This document shows positions 11,187 through 21,800 of a stretch of 64,000 bases of DNA, piece by piece; positions within the stretch are counted from its first letter, which is position 1, and each line of letters starts with the position of its first letter. The stretch comes from Hirudinaria manillensis (taxonomy: Eukaryota; Annelida; Clitellata; Hirudinida; Hirudinidae): the NCBI GenBank assembly GCA_034509925.1, contig CM067526.1, positions 8,514,244 to 8,578,243 of the forward strand, written 5' to 3'. The notes under the pieces were generated by a model. That model did no database searches. It was not told the DNA's origin and saw nothing but the letters and a program-made list of their open reading frames with translations. The translations under genes were made by a program, and so were the position numbers.

Positions 11187-11954
11187 AGATCCACGAAAGG
11201 ATATTTGGAATTATTTATTATTAATGACTCTGCATTAATCAAATTAACGAACGACCCCCATAATCGTGGAGCTTGCCATTACATCCCGCCATAACTTGTT
11301 CCGTCATGCATTACGCACAGCGTTTCGTGTGTCATCATCCCTTACGTCAGACATTTTGAGGAATTCCCGCAAAAAGAATTTTTTTTTTGAAAAACACTCA
11401 CCTGTTTGAAGAGACGCGGGTTACCGGTATTGAAAACAATTTTTTTTTATGTTCAAATAGTTTCATTGAATGCTTGGTTGCATACCATAAATAGTAGTAA
11501 CTTGTCTGACGACATTCAATGAACAATTTAATGTCAATCCAGCAACACTGACTCAAAACTTCGCAAATTTGAATGTCAACAAGAAATATTATTGCCAAAA
11601 CGTTGAGAGTAAATAAAACTTAGTTCATCATTTCCGAAATATTGCAGAACAAAGTTTTAATTGCATCAATTAGATAACAATGATTTAAAATTATTTCATA
11701 TCAAAACTGAAATTTAAAATTTTTCCATTAGGTAATCATCTGAGTACTGATTCAGTCGTCACTGTTGTTATTATTATTATTATCATCATCGACATCATCA
11801 TCACCATTACCAACGACATCATCAGGTTCGATATCGTCATCGTCATCAATGTCATCATCATCAGCACAACCATCGTCCTCCACAACTTCTTCATTCAATC
11901 TTTCAAGTTCCCTCCTGCGAAAGTGTGGCTTTGTATCTCTTTTTAATCCTTCAA
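11187..11954. other. Spacer between convergent FReD and BBS9 genes; GAT/ATC-rich tract
   Basis: No separate gene was recognised. The segment 11757-11950 is rich in ATC/GAT triplets. On the minus strand it reads as an acidic frame beginning IVELIEGLKRDTKPHFRRRE and then running into Asp/Asn repeats. That frame looks protein-like at its start and could be an alternative last exon of BBS9, but it does not fit the phase of the preceding BBS9 exon. Confidence 0.4.
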
Positions 11955-14900
11955 TCAGTTCAACGATGGAACTGCATTAACTTTTTCACATTTCACGTGA
12001 CAACCATTAATAACCGATAATAGTAGCACAAACAAATTAATCACTTACCCTGTTATTAATCGTGTTTTAAGTGCAAAAATGAATAAAATAATAAAAACTA
12101 TGTAAACACCATTAGAAGTACCTGCTGTGATGTCAGGCGAATCGACGTTTCTGTCATAGTTGCTCGCCTCCGTCCCTTGAATCCGACCTGAGTCTATTAA
12201 AACTTCGTATCTTAGAACCTCGGTTCTGCCAAACTCCGCCGTACTCAAAAGTAGGCCACCTACCTCTCGAAGCAACTTCCCGCGGTCTCGCACCTGCGCA
12301 CAGCCTCTCGTGCAGGGTCATCAGATGCCTCTTCAGTTTGTCGACGTCCTCCGAGCGCTCCAAAGTCGCTCGACTGACCACGACGTCCTTGACGTTCTTG
12401 GACATGGAGGTCCTCAACAGGTGGGTGACATTGCACTCCACGATCTCCTCCCATCCCTATCGAACATTTGAAGGACTCGTTGACAAATTATTTACATAAA
12501 CAAGACATCATTATCAGCAATGCATTGATAAAATAAATGAACTTCGATTGATAACAATGGCCAATGATTATGACGACGATGATGATGATGATGATAGTGC
12601 GATTCAAAATGGTGATGCATAATAGCGATGATTCCAAAGCAGTGAATGTAATTTAAACAAAGCAATGACTCATCATGACGAATGGAAGTCCATTGTTGTG
12701 CTTTTGACAAGAATAGTTACAATAAGTTCGAGCAAATCAAAAATAGTAAAAGTAAAAATTAATAATATTAAATAATACCTTATAATAATACTTGATAATA
12801 TTAAATAATACTTTATAATACTAAATAATAGTTTATAATACTAAATAATACCTTATAATAATACTTGATAATACTAAATAATACCTTATAATAATACTTG
12901 ATAATACTAAATAATACCTTATAATAATACTTGATAATACTAAATAATACCTTATAATAATACTTGATAATACTAAATAATACTAATCAGAGAACCAATT
13001 GAAGTGTTTAAACCCACATGAGCAGCGTCTGCCAACTCCACGTCCACCGAAAGAGCAGACGTCAACGAATCCACTTCGTGGCTGCTCAGGTCAAAAGAAA
13101 GCTGAAACAACCGAAGGATGAGGCAGACGCCGTTGGAAAGTTCCGACGAAATTGCCAGGAGGTCGACATTTTTTGCTTCGATTTTGTCTGCGAGATGAAT
13201 AATCTGCAAACGACGAATGAAATCGACGCGAGCGTCTAACAACTTCACAGTTGCATTGTAAACCGTCGTCAGTTAACTTCATAATTTATTCATAATAATT
13301 GTACAATCATAACACCTCGTAATTTGTTCACGCAGAGAAAATAAAACGCGCATACCTGTCTGTGAGTCATCTCGAGGAGAATGTCGAGGTTAGAGAAGGA
13401 CCGAGGAGTTTTGTCCCTGCAGATGACGAGGAGCCTCTTTTGGATGGCACGCAACTGCACGGCCGTCGTTTCCAACATCTTTTCCAGATGTAGCTTCTCC
13501 GTTCTAATCTGTTTTAGGGGATATTTTACAATTAAAAAAAATTATATTATGAAATTATCATTTTCAATGGCATGCCATACCGGACGAGACAGGACCACAT
13601 GTATTCTTAACAAACTTTGTTGGGTACCTCTTAAATTTTTTATTATCTTATAATTTTATTATTTTTTTATTTCTTCAATATATAAACTGGAGTCAAATGG
13701 AACATATTCATTGGGTGTGTTTTTTTAATTGGTGTTGTGCTTCAATTTATCAATTTAATTGTCACCTTAGTTTATGGATTTTATCAAGCAATTTCATCAA
13801 TTTATGGATTTATTTGTACCTGCTTTAAACCATTCATCATCACGTCGGACCGAAATACAAATTCCGAGGATCCGATCGCAATTAGTCTCGATTAAACTCA
13901 ACTGAGATAGGTCACAAGCGAATCGAAAAATATTGAAATTGTGTATATTTTAATAGGCATATTGTTACTTTAAACATTTTATATGTTAATTAAAGTCTAT
14001 GAACACATTTGAAAAAGTTCCACCTGAAAGTGCCTGTCGATAATGTGGAAAAGTTCCTGAAGCGGAACGTCCTGCTGGTTGAAGGTTAATTTGACGTCGG
14101 GCGAATGTCGTTTCAATCGATCGATAAAATCCTCGACGACCGACAACGTGCTCGGCAAATGTTCCGACTGGATTCTGTATTTATCTGAAAACGAAGGCCA
14201 CGAATGAAGCTGCTAATGATGCAAGATGACCAAGATGATGGCATTTGTCGTTAGCGACGGAGAAATAATTTGCATGGTTACTCGAACTTCCCGAAGCCAA
14301 CACAGACACCGGGTAGCGGGAACCGAAGCACTCGAAGGCCACCAAGCTGCCTGCGCTCTCAGAAGTTCCGTCTGCCGTGAAATGGTCTGAAGAAAATGTT
14401 GAAACTATTTAAATCAATATGTTTTTAAAACATGTTTTTTTATTTGAAATATTTGAAATATATAAGTCTAGAATAAGTAAAAGCCAGACCAAAGCTAACC
14501 AGGGTATAGGTGTTTCAAGTGAACAGATGGTTTATCTGAATGAATAGTTAATTTATTCGAAGCATTCTTCTCTGCTTCGCAAGGCTTCAACAATGGAGGA
14601 AGTTTCAGTAATTGTTTGATTGTATTCAAGGTTCCTGCACAATTCCAGTTTATTATATATTGATATTATTATATTATATTATATATTGATATATTATATT
14701 ATATTATATATTGATATTATTATATTATATTATATATGGATATATATATTGATACAACCCAATCACATCATTATAACATTTTTTAACTACATTTAAATAA
14801 AAGTGCCTGCTTATGACTTTATTATAACAATTTAAAAGGATTATTGCTATTCTCTAATAATTTTGTTAACATTAAGTGCCATCCATGTAAATACAGACAG

Positions 14901-17900
14901 ACTCAATGGAAGAGCCCTATAATGTACCTAAAATATTTTATTTATTACAGGTTGTATTTTTAATGTGCCACATTAATGAATGTAATTTATAAGCATTACT
15001 GATGTACATTTGAGTTTCAATGTGCTAGCCATTCCCATGTTTCGTTTTTAGCCACAATTTATTTATTTTTTAAAATTTCTTATCACAAATAAGTTATCAG
15101 AACAATATGTCATAGGAAGCCACTGAAGCCATAGAAAGCTCTGCCCCCATGGAAATAAATACATAAAGAACAGATTAAGTATCAAGTGTCAAATCAGCAA
15201 ACAAACCATGTTGTGTTTGGTACGTTGCAACTGCATGCATGAAGAGCGACGACGGAATGTGTTGATGTTTCAAACAAACTTTCACTGTATTCTCGACGGG
15301 TCTCCCGGCATCTGCAGCGATTCTATCAAAAGCGTTTGCTTCACTCGAGACTTTTATTTTGAATTCAACTGACCGACGTTGTGGACTGTAAATGTTGATG
15401 GTGTAATCTCGTAAGCGCTCGAAGCTTTCACTAAAATTCTGATGTTTTTAAGGCTAATCCTTGAATGCAATGAAACCTGTTTGTGTAATACCAAATATAA
15501 TTTGGTAATATAAATTTCAACAACATGTTTAATAAAAATTACATTTATTATGATAGGCGATGATCCAGAAGATCCTTCGGCAACAAAATTTGAAGAAGTC
15601 TGAAAAAATACATGAAGAAGTATATGGCATAGAAACAATATATATCACGCATAATTTATAAACGTACTAAATAAATTATTATAAATGAATTATTCAAAAA
15701 AAGCAAATTAAGGCCCAAATTTACATCAAATTTCTGAGACTTTTGAAGAACGAGTGCCATCTCAAGGTCGGATGAATTGCGTTTTGAACTTCTTGGAACG
15801 ATGGACGAACCTTAATCGGGTTTGTGATCGGATTTGTAAATGATTTGTTTTGCACTTTGACAAAATTTGTTGCTGCAAACCTGTTGAATTCTGCTTCTCT
15901 TTGATGACAGCCTGAAGTTGCTTCAATTGAGTCTGCGTTTCAACATAATCCACCGCTTCTCTCTCTTCATTAGCAGTAGTCCTACTGAAAACCGTTGGAT
16001 TTGTTCCAAGGTAGGAACAGTTTAAGTGACCTTCATCATCTAAGGTCACTATCAGACCCCTAGACTTGCTGAAGAAACATCATTTTACATTTGTGTTTTA
16101 AATTTTTGGAAATAATTTCAATAAAATATTTCCAAATTTCATGTTCATTATTGTTACATTTAAACAAGAAAAGCATCGAGAAAGGCAGAAGTGAGTGAAA
16201 TCATGGGGGCAAATTTAGTTCAGTTCATCATGGATAGCCTGGGCTATGGATGGGATTAAGTACCACAGTGTTGCTGGTTTTGTGCCTTTCAGAACATATG
16301 TGGCATTGAAATAATAATGATAACAATAATAATGAATCACCCAAAGTTGGCACGGAGAATTTGAACAGGAATGTTGCTGAGTTGAGCCGCCCATTTGAGA
16401 GAAGTGTTGGCAAACACAAGAAGAGTTCGTGAATGGGTGGTCATTAAAACGTTTGTGTCTTCAGATTCATCGCCTCAAAAAAAGAAGATTTAAATGTGTA
16501 AATTCTTGGATCCTAATGCTTTAAGACGTTGAAAATTATCTTTTACTTGTTCTATATGCAAAGAATGAACTGGGTTCAAAATCGAATTTCTTCATGAATA
16601 TTAATTGGCCATGCTCTGAGAGGGCATACAAGTTCCTATTACCTATAAATAAATTTTTTTTATTAGTTTTATAAATAAAATATGATTTCAAGAGTTAATC
16701 AAACATTCACCCAAAATGAATATATTGGTGGATATATTGTTTTTGCCAATTGAAATATCCTTTGCATTTTCATCAATGTTGAATACCCATTCTGCCTTTA
16801 AAATTTATGAATATTTAGGTATTTATTTAAGCATTTATGGAAACATTTATTAAATAAATTTTTCACAATTTATCTAAAACTGACAAAGAACTAAATTCAT
16901 AAACTCACCGTAACTTTCTTTCCCGAGGCATCGTCAGATGCTGATGGAACTTCTGAAGAAAGAGCCAATTTCTGTAGTCTTGGAATAATAAAATAGAAAA
17001 CAGGTTGATGTTTACATAATTAATTATGTTCATTTAATAATTAAATTTGCATAAAATTCTTAAAACATTTGAGAATTTCATCATCTTCTTAAGAAAATGT
17101 ATTTGGCTGTAAAAGATAACGAAATTCCAACTTGTAACATTCCACCCGTCTGGAAGATGATGCAGTCACAAAACAATCGGTCGAAGGAATGTATTCGACT
17201 GGACCAGGAATCAATGAGTTTGGCAAGAACCTGCTGAATGCAAAGACCTCTTGCTCAAAAACTGACAGGGCTCCATCCATTGATTGCACACAAACATGGT
17301 CTCTCCCTGAAATTTCCACACTCATATTTGATAGAGAAATACCAATAAATTCTGTAAGTCATTGAATTACTGTTATATTAAAATCCACATATTCAAACAT
17401 CCAACCTTTAATTCCCCCAAAAGTTCCATAGCAAAGATTAAAGGCATTTCTCTTTAATTTATGCTCATAAGCCACAGCCAGATGGCATTGAGCCATGGCA
17501 TCCCCTGCTCCCTGATGGTCTGAGAACATTTTCAATGAAATTGTAGTGCCTATCAACAATACTAATTAATGTTTTCACTTTTGAAAATCACTCACTTGTG
17601 AAAATATATGTAGTGAATTTCTTTGAATGCAGTACCAGAATGGCCAATTGTTCAGATCCACTTAAATGAGATTTGTTTAAACAGCTTTTCACTTATAATC
17701 AAACTCAAACAAAAACTCACGAAACGAATCTTCCGGCTGCAACTTGAAGAATTGGATCTGTCAGAGCAATTTCGCACATGAGGTCTCCTGGCTTTACTCC
17801 AGAACTAACCTCGTTGTTAGATTCTTGGTTAAAAACTGATGGACTGAATACCCTCAGATATCCACTGTAGCTCCCAACGATTATCTTACCTAAACCAATA

Positions 17901-18057
17901 TCCTCATTAAATACAGAAATATCTGGTTTTTAAATACAAAATATCAGTAACTGTAGCCAGAATTATCCACGTCTGCTAAGCACACACATCCGACGTCGAA
18001 ACTTTCGTTGTCTCCAACAACAGTGGTCCAAACATCGCGAGTTTTAAATAAAGACAT
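11955..18057 (-). CDS. BBS9: BBS9 / PTHB1, core subunit of the BBSome
   Basis: BBS9 is a structural subunit of the BBSome coat, which moves membrane proteins in and out of cilia. The start at 18057 gives MSLFKTRDVWTT and then CVCLADVDNSG, matching the family N-terminus. About 20 exons run downward: 18057-about 17962, 17889-17721, 17660-17596, 17549-17406, 17306-about 17127, about 16980-16919, 16795-16711, about 16637-16547, about 16478-16341, 16068-15881, about 15600-15374 (with an 82-bp intron), 15311-about 15220, about 14640-14507, about 14388-14270, about 14188-14034, 13508-13356, about 13239-13030, 12456-12264, 12187-12122, and a possible short last exon 11980-11955. Landmarks include CYGTFGGIKG, DHVCVQSMDGALSVFEQE (beta-propeller), GHLNCSYLGTNP, KYRIQSEHLPSTLS, LRAIQKRLL and HLLRTSMSK. 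Order and spacing agree with full-length BBS9. The C-terminus is least certain. Confidence 0.9.
12770..12983. repeat. 33-bp AT-rich minisatellite in a BBS9 intron
   Basis: The unit contains CCTTATAATAATACTTGAT and repeats with exact 33-bp spacing at 12851, 12884, 12917 and 12950. A more degenerate part lies upstream (12770-12850). It sits in the intron between the BBS9 exons ending near 13030 and starting at 12456. Confidence 0.9.
14653..14756. repeat. AT tandem repeat (ATATTATATTATAT/TTGAT units)
   Basis: Repeated TATATTGATATTATTATATTA-like units lie immediately beside a BBS9 exon (14507-about 14640) in the intron. This is simple AT-rich sequence with no coding content. Confidence 0.75.
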
Positions 18058-18820
18058 CCTCGTAACGTTAGCAGATTTCAACAATATCCTGACAGATGAC
18101 TTTACCAAAATCCCATTTTCGCCCAACCGGTAGCTAAGGACGCCGCATAATAATAATAACAATATTAATAGTCATCTGGTACTGCTCACCAAATTAAACT
18201 TTTTGTATAAAACAAAACTAACTATAGATAAAAAATGTTTTGACAGCTTTCGTTTACAAATAACGATACTCAATATTAGAAACCATAAAACCTCATATCA
18301 AATCAGCTAGCCCATGGTATGGTACACATTTTATGGAATTAAAAATGATTTTTAAGTTAACATGGAATAACTTAATGCTTGGAGATTACCTTTATATTAT
18401 GGAATCAAACGAATCCCCCTAAAGTTGAATATGCAAAATTATACAAGTGTTGTTAAAGATTAAATGAAAAGAATATGAGTGTAATAAAAAAAAAACACTG
18501 AAAAATTCTGAAGTAATTATTTTGTTTGTTTAAGGCACTACTTAACAAATTATAAAAAATTAAAATTATTGATTTCAAATATAGAAAGAGAAGTATTTAT
18601 AAAAAGCCTCACAGGTGAGTTGTCTGAACGGATTTGCGCGATGCAGACTGCTCACATAAATTTATAATATGAATTTAATTGCAATCTTTAAATAAAACAA
18701 GGATATAATTATCTGCATAATGCCAAAAATTTCATTAGAGAATTCATTGGAAAAGGAGGATCTGCCAGCTAAAGAAAACTAAAAGTTCTAAGTTTTAAGG
18801 TTGTTTTTAAATAATAAAAT
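18058..18820. promoter_or_regulatory. Divergent intergenic region between BBS9 and the SLC12 gene
   Basis: The 763 bp separate the BBS9 start codon (minus) from the SLC12 start codon (plus). It should hold both promoters and 5' UTRs, possibly as one bidirectional promoter. No core promoter element could be assigned with confidence in this AT-rich DNA. The role is inferred purely from gene arrangement. Confidence 0.45.
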
Positions 18821-21800
18821 ATGAACGACAGTCACACTAGGAAGACCAGTGTAAAGTTTCGAAATGAGAAAACAGGATCGCATGTGGAAATACAAACGAA
18901 ATCAGAAACAAGAAGCAGTTTTAAAAGAACGAAAAGCAGCATGTCTCGATTTAAAGTCGAAATTGTGGATGAATATGAAGAAGCCGAAGAACAGAAGACC
19001 CTGGAAAACGTTCCCGATGTCGAACATTACCTTCATTGCGCAGACCAACAGGAACAAAAGCTTCAAGTATTTTCTACTTTTTTGTTATAGGTTTTTGCAC
19101 TAAGCTATCAAATATTGGACATAATTTATTTTAGGTGTTGATGGACTTCTGAACTATTCTTGTTGAAACGTTTTTGTTGGTTGTGGTTGCATTAATAACT
19201 AACAACGATTTATGCAGGCCACTTGAATCACAATGTTCCAGTCTTTAATTTACTGATGTTTATTGTCTTATTAACTGACGATCCCAATCTCGTACAATCT
19301 CTTTCTAAATGAATATTTCTATCTTCGGTCACCCCAATGAAATTCTAATTTTTGCATCAAAGGCAAAGCATCGATTCAATGCATATAAGTTGGATAACGT
19401 TCTTGGCAAACAAGTTCGAAATCGCAAGACTCCATGTTCCCACAAAATATCATTTTCACCGCTCTCATAAAAAGACACCAGCGTTCCATTGATCCAGGCT
19501 CACCGCGTTCCATTCTGGTGCAGTGTTTCATTGATTGGTTATTTGATTAATATTTATTATTATTATTATTATTATCATTTTTATTATTCTTAAACAATGG
19601 GATAGTTTATGGCATCCGCTAATTAAAGATGCACAGATTGAAATCTGAAAAAGCCCTTAATCGACTGAAGTTACCACTCGTTCGACCTCAATAACATTGG
19701 CGATGTTCAGGTGAACCACTCGTGGATGAGTGCATTGATAACCTGCATTGATTTACTATAACCTGCTCTCAACGGATGTTGCCATTGAATTACTTTTATG
19801 AAGAATGTCCTCAATGTCTAACTCCTTTCACTGGAGTAAACACGCAATCTTCAGTTCCAAGCGTTCTAAAATATTTGTTGCTGCAGTCAGTAAATTTCGC
19901 GATTATTTAATTAGTTAATTATGACGAAATTCTTTCATAATATTTCAAGGACCACTGGGAACGTGCATCGGAAACACTCAATGAAAGGAACGAAGGTCAG
20001 GATGGACAAAAACTTGCAACGAAAGTTGTTAAATTCGGATGGTTCAAAGGAGTTTTCGTGAGGGAGTTTGCAATACAAAAATTAACTCATTAACGTCTTC
20101 AATGTTCAGAATAACAACACAACAATTTTTATAATCAATTTAGACATTCTATGCTTTATGCTAAATTTTTATTGAAAGCTCCTTTATCTTTGCCTTGTCT
20201 GGGGAACAGGTGAGATGCCTCCTGAACATCTTTGGAGTGATGCTCTTTCTTAGGCTCTCATGGGTTGTTGGCCAAGCTGGTATGGGACTGGCGTTCTTGA
20301 TAGTGCTCTTGTCGGCCACAGTGACCACCATAACTGCTCTTTCCATGTCAGCGATCTGTACTAACGGAGAAGTCAAGGGGGGTGAAGATCATAAATATTC
20401 ATTTGATATTCAATCGTATTCGATGAGCACTTAATATTCTTTCTTCCTTAAATTTCAGGAGGAGCGTATTTCCTCATTTCGCGATCGCTGGGTCCCGAAT
20501 TTGGGGGATCCATTGGAATAATCTTCTCGGTGGCCAATTCTGTGGCAGCTGCCATGTACGTTGTTGGATTTGCTGAAACCATCAGGGACATTCTGAAGGT
20601 TAGTCCTGGCACATTATAATCGATTATAATCGTCATGTTCGATTGAAATTAAATGCTGATGACATTATAATGGCATAATGAGGTAACAACATCGATCAGG
20701 ATCACAATTGTCTAATGGTTGACGAGATCAACGACGTAAGAATAATTGGTAGTTTAACGGCTTTGGTCATTTCACTCGTTGCTGTGGCAGGGCTCACTTG
20801 GGAGACGAGGGTAAGAATTATAGGATTTCAGTCCAAATACATTTTACTTAGAGATCTTACAAACATGTGATGAATATAATAAAATCTTCATATTATTAAT
20901 CTTGAGGCAGAGAGGCGTTCCTGTTTTACATGAATTACAAAGAAATTAAGAATGTGATTCCATTTTATGTCAATGAAGTCATCTTAGAGCGTTGTTGAAA
21001 ATGGTGCTTTCACGCGAAAAAAATAGGACCTGTTAATTATGTTTAATAATATCATTTATAACAGTACGTTAATACTGCGATCGTCGTTCGTGTACAACAT
21101 TCGTTCGTTTATACATAGCGTTTAATAATTTGTTTTATTTTTTAACAAATTACATTAATTCGTATTTCAGGCTCAAATAATTTTGCTGGTAATTCTCATC
21201 TTCTCGATCCTCGATTGTGTGATTGGCACATTCGTTCCTCCAAATGCTGATGAAAAAGAAAAGGGATTTCTTGGTTACCAAGGTGATATCTCTATTAATA
21301 GTTCTAACCTCTTGGTTAATTATGTCATAGCAAGAAGTAAATAAGTTTCAGTTGTTCTGGAACTTTTAGGTATTTTTTAATGTTGATTTGTTAAATCTGT
21401 TGAAAATCAATGAATTTATTGTTTGAATATTTTATGTTTGATATATTTTTTAATTAAATTGAAATTTTTATAATTATTTGAAAAACATCCATTTTTAGTT
21501 GTTTTAGGAATGCCCTTCTTTATCAGTTGTTAAACCTTCTTTTCATCATTATCATCATTATGGTTATCACGAGTTAACAATAATTTATATTTAATTAATA
21601 ATCTGACGATTTAATTACTCAGCTCAAGTGTTTGCAGACAACTTCAAACCGGACTTCAGAGGCGACCACTCATTTTTCTCAGTTTTTGGAATTTTCTTTC
21701 CCGCTGCTACGGGCATATTGGCAGGTGCCAACATTTCTGGAGACCTCAAAGTAATTACTAAAATTGTATTATCAATAATGAACGTTTAAACTTTTTCTAT

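Noticed and set aside
11757-11950. Acidic minus-strand frame as the BBS9 C-terminus
   Set aside because: It would need phase 2 while the preceding exon (12187-12122) leaves phase 1, and most of it is a GAT-triplet repeat. It is kept only as an alternative last exon.
15354-15374. Apparent frameshift in BBS9
   Set aside because: Splicing out 62 bp with a GTCAGT donor and TGCAG acceptor (minus strand) restores the frame and the expected family sequence, so it is a very short intron.
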